Assembly: GCF_002019855.1 (NCBI RefSeq)
Contig: NZ_CM007717.1
Coordinates: 4,240,657 to 4,304,656 of the forward strand
Length of the DNA stretch: 64,000 nt
Origin: Streptomyces antibioticus
Lineage (GTDB): Bacteria > Actinomycetota > Actinomycetes > Streptomycetales > Streptomycetaceae
Direction of reading: 5' to 3'
The position numbers were made by a program, and so were the translations under genes. This document shows, one piece after another, positions 18,228 to 26,968 of the stretch. Under the pieces are notes generated by a model. The model was not told the DNA's origin. It saw only the letters and a program-made list of their open reading frames with translations, and searched no databases. Numbering within the stretch: the stretch's first letter is position 1; each line of letters begins with the position of its first letter.

Positions 18228-19928
18228 ATGAGCCACGGTCACGGTCACGGCCATCAGCACCACCATCATCACCATCCGCACGACGCCTCATCCCTTCCGC
18301 CTGCCCTTGATCTCTCCGTTTCCGATGGTGAGTTGACGCCCAGTCAGTCGTCCCGGCGTTCCATGCTGCGGCGTGCCGGTCTGCTGGGGGCGGGGCTTGC
18401 GGCGGGGAGTGTTCTCGGTGGGGCGGAGCAGGCCGCGGCTGCCGTGGCCGGCTCGGCGAAGGGGCACGGGGACCGAGGCGGCCGCTATCTGTGGCTCGCC
18501 GGTGATCATCACATCCACACGCAGTACAGCTCCGACGCCAAGTACCGGGTCCTCGACCATGTGCGGCAGGCGAACGCGCACGGTCTGGACTGGATGGTCA
18601 TCACCGACCACGGCAGCGAGACGCACGCCAGGATCGGTGTGGAGAAGGTCAACCCGGACATCGTCGCCGCGCGGGAGCGGACGGACGACACCCTCGTCTT
18701 CCAGGGCCTGGAGTGGAACATCCCGGCCGCCGAGCACGGCACGGTCTTCGTGCACCCCGGCAAGAACGAGGTCGCCGTCCTCAAGGAGTTCGAGACCTCC
18801 TTCGACGGCTCGGTGCGCAAGGCGAGCGGCAACTCCCCGGCCAACGAGGCGCTCGCCATCGCCGGGATCGACTTCCTCGCCGAGCAGGTGCGGCGCCGCA
18901 AGGTGAAGGACGCCCTGTTCCTCGCCAACCACCCGGCCCGCAAGGGCATCGACTCCCCGCACGAGATCCGCGGCTGGCGCGACGCCCAGCCCCGGATCGC
19001 CGTCGGCATGGAGGGCGCCCCCGGCCACCAGGCCGGCGGACTGCCCGCCCCGACCGGCCCCGGCGCCGCGCGCGGCATCTACGACGGCAACCCCGGCGCC
19101 GACTCCTTCGCCGCCTACCCGCTGGAGAGCTACCGCACCTGGGGCGGCTTCGACTGGATGACCGCCACCGTCGGCGGCCTGTGGGACAGTCTGCTCGCCG
19201 AGGGCAAGCCCTGGTGGATCACCGCCAACTCCGACTCGCACAACGTGCACGCCGACTCGGCCGTCCGCGGCCCGGGCGGCGACTTCGCCACCGACGGCCG
19301 CTACGCCGACCCGGTCTACGGCGGCGGCCTCAACCTCGGCGACACCGACTTCTGGCCCGGCCAGTACAGCCGTACGCATGTCGGCGCGGCCTCCTTCTCC
19401 TACCAGGCCGTCATGGACGGCATCCGCGCCGGACGCGTCTGGGTCGACCACGGCGGCCTGATCAGCGGGCTCGACGCCCGGCTGCGCTCCGGCGGGCACA
19501 CCGTCACCCTGGGCGACACCCTGCGCGTGCGCCGGGGCGCCGCCGTCGAGCTGGTCGTCGACATCAGCCTGGCCAACGGCCCCAACTGGTCGCAGTTCGT
19601 ACCGGTCCTGGCGCGGGTGGACGTCATCCGGGGTGCCGTCACCGGTCCGGTCGCGGACCGGGACGTCTTCACCACGCCGGACACCAAGGTCGTGAAGTCC
19701 TTCGAGGTGAACCGGTCGACCGGCACGGTACGGCTGACCTACGCGCTCGGCCGCGCCGACCGGCCGTTCTACGTGCGGCTGCGCGGCACCGACGGCAACC
19801 GTACGGCCGTCGGCGTCCACGGCGCGGCCGTCGACCCGGCCGGTCCCGCCATGGACGTCATCGGCGACGCCGACCCGTGGAAGGACCTGTGGTTCTACTC
19901 CAACCCGATGTGGGTCCTGCCCGCATGA
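18228..19928 (+). CDS. Tat-exported PHP-domain phosphoesterase-like protein
   Basis: 566 residues from ATG 18228 (GGGAG ribosome site). The first 17 residues are almost all His and Gly. A Tat signal SRRSMLRRAGLLGAGLAAGSVL follows near residue 43. The PHP metal-binding pattern is visible: AGDHHIHTQYSSDAKY, WMVITDHGSETH, FQGLEWNIP, and NSDSHNVHAD near residue 343, then a C-terminal beta-rich part. PHP domains bind two or three metals and hydrolyse phosphoesters. The His tract ahead of the Tat motif suggests metal handling before export. A 4-bp overlap couples it to the next gene. Confidence 0.8.
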   Translation: MSHGHGHGHQHHHHHHPHDASSLPPALDLSVSDGELTPSQSSRRSMLRRAGLLGAGLAAGSVLGGAEQAAAAVAGSAKGHGDRGGRYLWLAGDHHIHTQYSSDAKYRVLDHVRQANAHGLDWMVITDHGSETHARIGVEKVNPDIVAARERTDDTLVFQGLEWNIPAAEHGTVFVHPGKNEVAVLKEFETSFDGSVRKASGNSPANEALAIAGIDFLAEQVRRRKVKDALFLANHPARKGIDSPHEIRGWRDAQPRIAVGMEGAPGHQAGGLPAPTGPGAARGIYDGNPGADSFAAYPLESYRTWGGFDWMTATVGGLWDSLLAEGKPWWITANSDSHNVHADSAVRGPGGDFATDGRYADPVYGGGLNLGDTDFWPGQYSRTHVGAASFSYQAVMDGIRAGRVWVDHGGLISGLDARLRSGGHTVTLGDTLRVRRGAAVELVVDISLANGPNWSQFVPVLARVDVIRGAVTGPVADRDVFTTPDTKVVKSFEVNRSTGTVRLTYALGRADRPFYVRLRGTDGNRTAVGVHGAAVDPAGPAMDVIGDADPWKDLWFYSNPMWVLPA

Positions 19929-20557
19929 GCACCTCCTACGACGGTCCCGGCGCCCGCTCCGTGATCGGGGTGGACGCCGGGACGGTGAGCCTGCGGGAGG
20001 CCGATCATCTGGTCCACGACCTGGTGGACCGGCTCGGCCTCCCGCCCGGCACGCTCGCCTGCACCCATCTCATCCGCACCGCCGAGCGCCGCGGCACGGC
20101 GGTCTCCCTCGCCCTGCCCGACGCCGACGCGGCCGAAGCGGTGTGGACGCGGGTGGAAGTGGAAGGAGAGTTGAGCGGCGCGGGTGCCGTGTTGGACGGG
20201 CGGACGTACGGGGCCGCCGCCGCGGTGCGCGCGGCGGGGTCCGCGGCCGGGGAACACGCGCGGCGCGAGGGCGGGCGGGCCGTGCTCTTCCCGGGGGTCG
20301 AGCACCTCACCGGCACGGTCACCGTCGCGGAGCTGCTCGCCCTGACCGCCGTGGAACACCTGGTGGTGGTCGGTGCCACGGGCGGGGGTGCGCCGGACCC
20401 CTCGACGCCGGTGTTCACACGTGACCATGTACGGCCCGAGTGGCGGGGTGGGCGGCTGACGCTCGCCCTCGTCCCGGCGGCGGGCGGCGCGCTCGCCCCC
20501 TTCGAGGTCCCGAACCCGACGCCCTGCTGCGCCGACCACGCCGCCGACAGGGCCTAG
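19925..20557 (+). CDS. hypothetical protein coupled to the PHP-domain gene
   Basis: 210 residues from ATG 19925, which overlaps the stop of the PHP gene (ATGA). Features are ADHLVHDLVDRLGLPPGTLACTHLIRTAERRGTAVSL near the start and a C-terminal PNPTPCCADH motif. No membrane helix or signal is present. I do not recognise the family. Coupling suggests that it works with the PHP protein, although that one is exported and this one is not. Its stop codon overlaps the stop of the convergent CopC-CopD gene within CCTAGC. Confidence 0.6.
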   Translation: MSTSYDGPGARSVIGVDAGTVSLREADHLVHDLVDRLGLPPGTLACTHLIRTAERRGTAVSLALPDADAAEAVWTRVEVEGELSGAGAVLDGRTYGAAAAVRAAGSAAGEHARREGGRAVLFPGVEHLTGTVTVAELLALTAVEHLVVVGATGGGAPDPSTPVFTRDHVRPEWRGGRLTLALVPAAGGALAPFEVPNPTPCCADHAADRA

Positions 20558-22710
20558 CGGACGATCTCCACCGGCTTGGTCTCGCTGACCTGGTCGGTGT
20601 CGGTCACACGGACCGTCGCCTTCATCTCCCAGGTGCCGGGGATGGGCAGGTTGAGGCCGTCGGAGGCCCAGTAGCCGCCCCGGTCGGTGAGCTTGGCGTC
20701 GAGGGGGCCGATGTCCTGGCTCGGGAGGGTGAAGGAGAGCCGCAGTTCGGGGATGCTGACGAACCCGCCGTCGGGGCCGTAGACCACGGCCTGGACGTTG
20801 TTGTCGCCGACCCGGCCCGGGTCGAGGGTGACCTGCACCTTGCCGCGCATGCCGAGCCCCGCGTCGAACGGGATGATCGTGACCGAGGCGACCGGCAGCC
20901 CCGCGGTCTGTTCCGCCGCTGCCGCCTCGGCGGCCGCCCGGCCGGGCAGGGTGCCCGTCAGGATCGTCGTCAGCAGGAGGACGACGACGGAGACGGCGAC
21001 CTCGAAGAGGACCGAGCGGCGCAGCGCACGGCGCCGGGTGTCCTCGGCCGGGGCGAGCGGGCGGCGGGGGGTGGAGGCAGCCGGGGCCGATCCGCCACCC
21101 TCGGCCGGGTCCGGTCCGCCTTCGCCCGGCGACGATCCGTCCTCGGCCAGGGCCGATCCGCCTTCGCTCGCGGCCGATCCGCCCTCGCCCGATGCCGATG
21201 CCGATGCCGATGCCGGGTCCGCGCCCGGCGCTGACGTCTCCGACGCTCCCGAGGCCCCCGCCGACACCGAAGCCCTCGCCGACACCGCCGAAGCCGACGA
21301 AGCCGACGAAGCCGCCGCCCCCGAAACCCCCGCCGCCACGGCCACCGCCCCCGCCGGTTCCGGCACCCGGCTCTCCTCGCCCGCCTCCGCCACAGACGCC
21401 GTCGTCGTCGTAGGCACCGCCGTCCCCCTCCGCACCGTCCTGCGGGACAGCGCGCCCGCCGCGAGGAGGACCGCCACCGCGGCCAGCTTGGCGAGCAGGA
21501 GCCGGCCGTACGTCGTGTCCGTCAGCGCCGACCAGGAGCCGAGGCCGCGCCAGGACTGGTAGACGCCGGTCAGCACGAGGACGGCCACCGAGGCGCCGGC
21601 CAGCCGGGAGAAGCGGATGACCACGGTGGACGGCACAGAGGCACGGTGCAGCAGCAGGAGCAGTGCGGGGAGACCGCCCATCCAGACGGCCATGGCCAGC
21701 AGATGCAGCACCGAGGAGGTCATCGCGGCCGGGACCTGGATGCCGGCCGAGGCGTGTTCGGCGCCCGCCCAGGTCAGCGCGAGGCCGACGGCGAGGACGG
21801 CCCCGGTGGCGAGGCCCGCGCGGGACGGCGTCTCGCGCCTGCTCTGCCGCAGCAGCAGGACGGCCGCGGCCGCCAGCAGGACGAGCCGGGCCAGCAGGGC
21901 GAGCCCCGGACGGCTGCTCAGGGTCCTGGTCAGGCCGGACGGGTCGAACATGCCGGCCGGTCCGGTGCCGGCCTCGTAGGGGCCGCGCAGGAAGAAGAGG
22001 AAGACGGTCGAGCCGGCCAGCGCCCAGCCGCCGCCGAGGAGCAGCGCGCGCAGCGGGCGGCGGTCCGGCGGCCGGCACAGGGCGACGAAGGCCGCCGCGC
22101 CGATGAGCAGGGCGGCGCCGATGTAGGCCAGGTCGCGGCCGATGTTGTAGAGGCCGTCGGTGACCGGATTGTCGTCGGCGCCGGACGGCAGGACGGCCCG
22201 GGTCGCGGAGGGTTCGCCGACGGAGAAGGTGAAGGCGCCGGAGACCGGGTGGCTGTCCTCGGACACCACCCGCCAAGCCACCGTGAACGTGCCGGTGCCC
22301 AGCTTCTCGGGCAGGGCGACGGACACGGTGTCCGCACGGCCCTCCGCGTGACCCGCCTTGCCCGTGCGCACCCGCTGGTTGTCGGGGTCGAGGACGCGGA
22401 AGGAGTCGTCGAGCAGTCCTACCGACTCGGTGAAGGTGAGGGTGATGGCGCGGGGGGACGTCTTGACGACGCTTCCGTCGGCGGGGTCGGTGCCGCGGAG
22501 GGCGGCGTGCGCCGAGGCCGGACCGCCGCCGAGGAGGAGCAGGACCAGCACGGAACCCAGCAGCACCAGCCCTTGAAGTCCCCGCCGTCCGCCGCCCGGT
22601 CGTCCGACGATCCGCCGTCCCCCGCTCCGCCGTCCGTCATAGCGCCCTTCGCCCACGCCCAGACCCACGCCCACACCCAGGCCCACACCCGCGCCCATGC
22701 CCACGCTCAC
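20554..22710 (-). CDS. CopC-CopD fusion copper resistance/uptake protein
   Basis: 718 residues from GTG 22710 (GGAG 7 nt upstream); ATG 22698 is an alternative. A signal peptide precedes the mature HAALRGTDPADGSVV, the CopC start whose His binds copper, and EDSHPVSGAFTFSV closes the CopC domain (about residues 70-165). Eight or so helices of the CopD type follow (about residues 185-465). A roughly 100-residue Ala/Ser/Glu-rich cytoplasmic linker precedes one more helix and a C-terminal beta domain resembling YtkA or a CopC-like fold (LSFTLPSQDIGPLDAKLTDRGGYWA). It likely handles copper at the membrane. Confidence 0.85.
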   Translation of the reverse strand: MSVGMGAGVGLGVGVGLGVGEGRYDGRRSGGRRIVGRPGGGRRGLQGLVLLGSVLVLLLLGGGPASAHAALRGTDPADGSVVKTSPRAITLTFTESVGLLDDSFRVLDPDNQRVRTGKAGHAEGRADTVSVALPEKLGTGTFTVAWRVVSEDSHPVSGAFTFSVGEPSATRAVLPSGADDNPVTDGLYNIGRDLAYIGAALLIGAAAFVALCRPPDRRPLRALLLGGGWALAGSTVFLFFLRGPYEAGTGPAGMFDPSGLTRTLSSRPGLALLARLVLLAAAAVLLLRQSRRETPSRAGLATGAVLAVGLALTWAGAEHASAGIQVPAAMTSSVLHLLAMAVWMGGLPALLLLLHRASVPSTVVIRFSRLAGASVAVLVLTGVYQSWRGLGSWSALTDTTYGRLLLAKLAAVAVLLAAGALSRRTVRRGTAVPTTTTASVAEAGEESRVPEPAGAVAVAAGVSGAAASSASSASAVSARASVSAGASGASETSAPGADPASASASASGEGGSAASEGGSALAEDGSSPGEGGPDPAEGGGSAPAASTPRRPLAPAEDTRRRALRRSVLFEVAVSVVVLLLTTILTGTLPGRAAAEAAAAEQTAGLPVASVTIIPFDAGLGMRGKVQVTLDPGRVGDNNVQAVVYGPDGGFVSIPELRLSFTLPSQDIGPLDAKLTDRGGYWASDGLNLPIPGTWEMKATVRVTDTDQVSETKPVEIVR

Positions 22711-22844
22711 GTCACCGCTCCGCCTTGCTCGACACCCGCGTGCTCGGGATACGTACGGATGCACACGCCATCCGGTTCACTCCCGTCATCCGGTTCACCC
22801 CAGCATCCGGCCGTCCCGGAGTCCAGATCAGGGACGCGTCGGGT

Positions 22845-23597
22845 TCACCACGCGGCCCGCGCCGACGCCCCGCCGTCCACCACCAGGTCATGGCCGGTCA
22901 CCCAGGAGGCCAGGGGCGAGGCGAGGAAGACACAGGCGTCGCCGACGTCCTCGGGGCGGCCCAGCCGGCCGACCGCGACCGCCTCCCGCCACCGCCGCAC
23001 GCCCTCCGGCCAGACGTCCTCCAGGCCGTCCCGTTCGATCAGGCCGGGCGAGACCGTGTTGACGCGGATGCCGTACGGACCGTACTCCTGGGCGGCCGCG
23101 CGGGCGTGCATCACCACCGCGGCCTTGGCGGCGGCGTAGTGGGCGTGCCCGAGGGCCGGGGTCCTGGCCTCGACGGAGGCGATGTGGGTGATCGTCCCGC
23201 CGTGGCCGCGCATCACCTCGGCGGCCGCCTGGGTGCAGGCGAACACGCTGGTCAGATTGGTGTCGACGACCGCCCGCCAGTCCGCCGCCGGCATCCCGGG
23301 CAGTGCGCGGACCGGCTGGACGCCGGCGTTGTTCACCAGCGCGTCGAGCCGTCCGCCGCCCCAGTCGGCGGCCTCGGCCACCAGCCGCCGGCAGTCTTCC
23401 TCCACGGTCAGATCGGCGCCCGGCAGCACGACGGCCCGGGGGCCGATCTCCCGCGCGAGCGCCTCGGCCGCCGCCACCGCGGTACGGCAGTGCAGGGCGA
23501 CCGCGGCGCCCTCCTCGGCGAAGCGCAGCGCGATGCCGCGTCCGATGCCGCCGCCCGCGCCCGTGATCAGGGCCGTCCGGCCCGCCAGCAAGGTCAT
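22845..23597 (-). CDS. SDR family oxidoreductase
   Basis: 250 residues from ATG 23597. The classical short-chain dehydrogenase motifs are in order: TGAGGGIGRGIA (cofactor loop, residues 12-23), NNAGVQPV (about residue 90), a catalytic Ser in HIASVEART, and the HYAAAKAA motif with catalytic Tyr and Lys (about residues 153-157), then SPGLIERDGL. It is the last gene of a leftward set of four overlapping genes that start beside an iron box. The substrate is unknown. Confidence 0.93.
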   Translation of the reverse strand: MTLLAGRTALITGAGGGIGRGIALRFAEEGAAVALHCRTAVAAAEALAREIGPRAVVLPGADLTVEEDCRRLVAEAADWGGGRLDALVNNAGVQPVRALPGMPAADWRAVVDTNLTSVFACTQAAAEVMRGHGGTITHIASVEARTPALGHAHYAAAKAAVVMHARAAAQEYGPYGIRVNTVSPGLIERDGLEDVWPEGVRRWREAVAVGRLGRPEDVGDACVFLASPLASWVTGHDLVVDGGASARAAW

Positions 23598-24073
23598 GGA
23601 CGGTACAGTCGCGCGATCAGGGCCGCCCGGTCGGGATATCGGGCGGTGAGCCGCTCCGCCGTGCCGTGTTCGTAGTCCCCGTAGGTGAAGCCGGGGGCCA
23701 TCGTGCAGCCGAAGAAGGTCCAGGAGCCGCGGGGCCGCGCCCCCATCCAGGTGCGGGCCGGGACGGTGAGCTGCGGATGCTGTCCGGCGCGCAGATCGGG
23801 GCCGAGCACCGCCGTACGGGAGGTGCCGTCGGGGGCGAGGAGGAGGAGTTCGAGGGGGTCGCCGAGGTAGTGGTGCCAGACCTCGTCGGCGGGGAGGCGG
23901 TGCAGGGCCGAGTAGTCGTCGGCGGTGAGCAGCGCGACGATCGCGGAGCCGGCGGGGCGGCCGTCCGGTCCGTCGGGTCCCGCCCAGGTACGGCGGAACA
24001 GGCCGCCCTCGCGGGGTATCGGCTCCAGGCCGTAGTGACCGACGAGGTCTTCCGGGGGCAGCTCGGACGTCAC
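23594..24073 (-). CDS. DUF985 cupin family protein
   Basis: 159 residues from GTG 24073. Matches the cupin_5/DUF985 pattern: YGLEPIPREGGLFRRTW, IVALLTADDYSALHRLPADEVWHHYLGDPLELLLL, and MAPGFTYGDYEHG near the C-terminus. The His residues in ALHRL, EVWHHY and EHG are positioned to bind a metal. Function is not established for the family. It overlaps the GNAT gene upstream and the SDR gene downstream by 4 bp each, so it is co-translated. Confidence 0.85.
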   Translation of the reverse strand: MTSELPPEDLVGHYGLEPIPREGGLFRRTWAGPDGPDGRPAGSAIVALLTADDYSALHRLPADEVWHHYLGDPLELLLLAPDGTSRTAVLGPDLRAGQHPQLTVPARTWMGARPRGSWTFFGCTMAPGFTYGDYEHGTAERLTARYPDRAALIARLYRP

Positions 24074-24675
24074 CCTGGGAAGGCTACCTCCCGTCGCAGG
24101 AAGGCGAGTTGGGCCTTCTTCTCGGGCAGGTACACCTCGGGCAGGTCGATCTCGGGCAGGGTGACGAGCGGCCCCGGCTCGAAGCCCTGCCGTACGAACC
24201 GGGCGAGCGCCTTCTCGTTGCGTACGTCCGGGTCCACGACGACCCGGGGCCGGTCCAGGCCCAGCAGCACGAACACCGCGAGGGCGCCCATCAGCGCCGA
24301 CGACCAGCCGGGGCGGCCGCCGGGGGCGTCGGCGGGGGCGAGGAGGAGGTGGATGCCGATGTCGCCGGGTTCGACCTCGTAGGTCTCGCCGACCCGGTCC
24401 TCGGTGGGCTCGTAGGTCTGGAGCAGGGCGACCGGGGTGCCGTCCAGCTCGGCGAGATAGGCGTGATGGGTGTCGAGGCCCGCCATGTGGGCGTAGATCT
24501 CGGCGACTTGGTCCCTGGTCAGGCCGTTCATGCCCCAGAACGCGGCGCGTTCCTCGCGGACCCAGCCGTGGACGACGTCGGCGTCGCCCTCGGCGTCGAG
24601 GGGGCGGACGCGGACGGTGCCGAAGCCGTCGACGTACTGCTCGTGCACATACGGGGAGTTGGGGTGCTCAGACAT
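24070..24675 (-). CDS. siderophore-type GNAT acetyltransferase (AlcB/IucB-like)
   Basis: 201 residues from ATG 24675. The pattern VRPLDAEGDADVVHGWVREERAAFWGMNGLTRDQVAEIY, IGIHLLLAP and VVVDPDVRNEKALARFVRQGFEPG fits the Acetyltransf_8 family, which acylates N-hydroxylated amines in hydroxamate siderophore assembly (for example IucB, AlcB, MbtK). No monooxygenase or NIS synthetase is nearby, so the substrate may come from elsewhere. It overlaps the penicillin-acylase-like gene by 8 bp and is probably under the same iron-box control. Confidence 0.8.
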   Translation of the reverse strand: MSEHPNSPYVHEQYVDGFGTVRVRPLDAEGDADVVHGWVREERAAFWGMNGLTRDQVAEIYAHMAGLDTHHAYLAELDGTPVALLQTYEPTEDRVGETYEVEPGDIGIHLLLAPADAPGGRPGWSSALMGALAVFVLLGLDRPRVVVDPDVRNEKALARFVRQGFEPGPLVTLPEIDLPEVYLPEKKAQLAFLRREVAFPG

Positions 24676-26821
24676 CGTTCTCCTTGGTCAGCCGGGTCCA
24701 GTCGGTGACGACCGGGGCCAGCTCTCCCCTGAGCCAGAGGGGCAGTTGGTCGTGGTGGTGGGGGCTGTCGGGGCGGCCCGAGGCGCCGTGCGGGACGATC
24801 CACAGGCTGTCCTCGCGGCGGGCGAGGTCCCAGACGTACCGGGCGGCGGGGCCGCGCGCGGCGAGGTCGGTCCAGCCGGGCACGGACGTGGTGCACAGCA
24901 CGCAGTCGTGGTCGCCGGAGAGGGCGGGGCCCTCGTACGAGGGGTCGGGCAGGGCCCGCCAGGGGGCGAGGCGGTGGGTGTCGCCCCAGCGCGCCGCGGG
25001 CGCGGCGGCGAGCGCGGCGGCGGCCTCCTCCAGGGCCTCGCGGACCAGGGCGGGGCGGTCGATGCCGTACAACTCCTCGGCGCGCAGGAGGTGTTCGAGG
25101 GCGAAGCCGATGCGCGGGAGGAGGGCCAGCCAGGGCAGGAAGACCTCGGGGTAGGCGGGCGGGGCGGTGAGCGCGGCGAAGGCGGGGTGGGCGGCGAGCC
25201 GACGGACGAGGGCGCCGCGGACGGTGGCGTACGCGTGGGCGTCCTGGCTGTCGGCGTCCATCCGGCGGTCCCATCGCAGCAGGCGTTCGCGCAGGTCGGC
25301 GGCGGCGACGGTGAGGTCGTCGGGGTTGTCGAGGGCGGCCAGGTGGTCCAGGAGGGGGGCGGCGGAGGCGAGATGGGTGTCGGTGTGGATGGCGGCCATG
25401 TCGGCCGCGGACCAGGTGTCCTTGCCGCCCTTGCTGTTCTCGCCGCCCTTTCCGCCCCTTCCGTCCTTGCCGTCCTTGCCGTCCTTGCCGTTCAGGAGTT
25501 CCCGGATGCGGTCGGCGCGGTACGGCGCGGCGAACTCGACGCCGAGCGGGGTGGCCAGGCCGCGCTGGTTGGCCATCACGGCGATGCCGTCGGTGAGGCC
25601 GGCGCGGGGGTTCGGGTGCCAGCCGGTCCACTCGTGGCCGGGCTCCCAGGCGGCCACCAGCCGGGTGCCGTTGGCCGCGGACCGCACCGGGACCCGGCCC
25701 GCGACCCGGTGCAGCAGGCCGCCCTCGGTGTCGGCGGCCTGGACGACGTTGACCGGCTCGGCCCAGTGGTCGAGGGCGGCGTCGACGTCGGCGACCCGGC
25801 GGGCGCGCAGCAGCGGGAGCAGGGCCTGGAAGCCCAGGTCCTCGGTGACGCGGGGCGGGTAGCGCAGGGCGAGGGCGAGCGGGGTGCCGTCGTCCAGACC
25901 CTCGGGGCCGCCGGCGACGATCGGGCCGCGTTCGGTCTCCAGGATCTCGACCTCGACGCTCTCCTCCCCCGCCACCCGGACGAGTTCGGTGTGCCGGGCG
26001 ACCCGCCGCCAGGTGCCGTCGGGGCCGAGGGCCTCGACGCCGGCGCCGGTGCGGCGCAGCCGTTCGCGGTAGAGGTCCTGGTAGTCGGCCATGGCGTTGG
26101 TGATGGCCCAGGCGACGGTGCCGGTGTGGCCGAAGTGGGCGATGCCGGGGATGCCGGGCACGGCGATCCCGACGACGTCGAACTCGTCGCAGGCCAGGCG
26201 TATCTGCTGGTAGACGCCCGGCTCCTCGATGAAGCGGTGGGGGTCGCCGGCGATCAGGGCCTGCCCGGTGGTGGTGCGGGCGCCGGCGACCAGCCAGCCG
26301 TTGCTGCCGGCGGTGGCGGGGCCGTCGGTGGCGAACAGGCCGACGGCGTCCGGGCCGAGGAGGCGGGCCGCCCGGTCGCGCCAGAGCTTGGCGGGGAACC
26401 CGGCGAACAGGATGTGGGTGGAGAGCCAGACGGCGAGCGGGGTCCAGGGCTCCCAGCGGCCGGGGGCGAGGCCGGCCTGCCGGAACTCGGGGGTGTGCGA
26501 ATCCTCCTCCGCCAGGCCCTCGTTGACGCCGTCGACGTAGGCGCGCACCCAGTCGGCGGTCTCCGGGTGCCGTTCGGTGAGCCGGTCGAAGCAGCGGCGG
26601 GCGGTGTCGTCGAGGCGGACCCGGCGGGCGAACACGTCCCAGGCGACGGCCTCCGGGCCGAGGAACGACGCGGAGGTGCCCTGCGCGCGGTGGCGCTCCA
26701 CCTCCAGTTGCCAGGAGCGGTCGCGGGCGGTGACCAGTCCCTGGGCGCGGGCGAGGGCCGTGGGGCCGGCGGCGCGCAGATGCGGGACGCCCCAGGCGTC
26801 TCTGTGGATCTCGGTGGTCAC
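24668..26821 (-). CDS. penicillin acylase family Ntn-hydrolase
   Basis: 717 residues from GTG 26821. Signs of the family: the conserved early HRDAWGVPHLRA, the processing site TAGSNGWLVAG with the future N-terminal nucleophile near Ser173, and LIAGDPHRF. The chain would cleave itself before that Ser into alpha and beta subunits. No signal peptide is seen, so it should stay in the cytoplasm. A short Gly/Lys/Asp tract (residues about 440-465, DNA 25425-25495) is a low-complexity insert. It opens a four-gene run (acylase, GNAT, cupin, SDR) behind an iron box, so the amide it cleaves may belong to siderophore metabolism (inference). Confidence 0.88.
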   Translation of the reverse strand: MTTEIHRDAWGVPHLRAAGPTALARAQGLVTARDRSWQLEVERHRAQGTSASFLGPEAVAWDVFARRVRLDDTARRCFDRLTERHPETADWVRAYVDGVNEGLAEEDSHTPEFRQAGLAPGRWEPWTPLAVWLSTHILFAGFPAKLWRDRAARLLGPDAVGLFATDGPATAGSNGWLVAGARTTTGQALIAGDPHRFIEEPGVYQQIRLACDEFDVVGIAVPGIPGIAHFGHTGTVAWAITNAMADYQDLYRERLRRTGAGVEALGPDGTWRRVARHTELVRVAGEESVEVEILETERGPIVAGGPEGLDDGTPLALALRYPPRVTEDLGFQALLPLLRARRVADVDAALDHWAEPVNVVQAADTEGGLLHRVAGRVPVRSAANGTRLVAAWEPGHEWTGWHPNPRAGLTDGIAVMANQRGLATPLGVEFAAPYRADRIRELLNGKDGKDGKDGRGGKGGENSKGGKDTWSAADMAAIHTDTHLASAAPLLDHLAALDNPDDLTVAAADLRERLLRWDRRMDADSQDAHAYATVRGALVRRLAAHPAFAALTAPPAYPEVFLPWLALLPRIGFALEHLLRAEELYGIDRPALVREALEEAAAALAAAPAARWGDTHRLAPWRALPDPSYEGPALSGDHDCVLCTTSVPGWTDLAARGPAARYVWDLARREDSLWIVPHGASGRPDSPHHHDQLPLWLRGELAPVVTDWTRLTKENDV

Positions 26822-26909
26822 CTGTGGTTCCTCTGTCCCTCTGTTGCGCTGTTCCTCTGGAGCCGGCTGTTCCTCTGGGGCCGACTGTTCCTCTGGGGCC
26901 GGGCGTGCT

Positions 26910-26928
26910 TTAGGTTAGCCTTACCTAA
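26910..26928. promoter_or_regulatory. iron box (DmdR/IdeR-type operator)
   Basis: TTAGGTTAGCCTTACCTAA is a near-perfect 19-bp palindrome matching the actinobacterial iron-regulator consensus TTAGGTTAGGCTnACCTAA. It lies 41 bp upstream of the SIP start and 88 bp upstream of the divergent acylase start, so one repressor site can shut both directions under high iron. Confidence 0.92.
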
Positions 26929-26968
26929 TTAATCGGTGCAGGAATCGTACGCGAGAGGTGAAGAGGTC

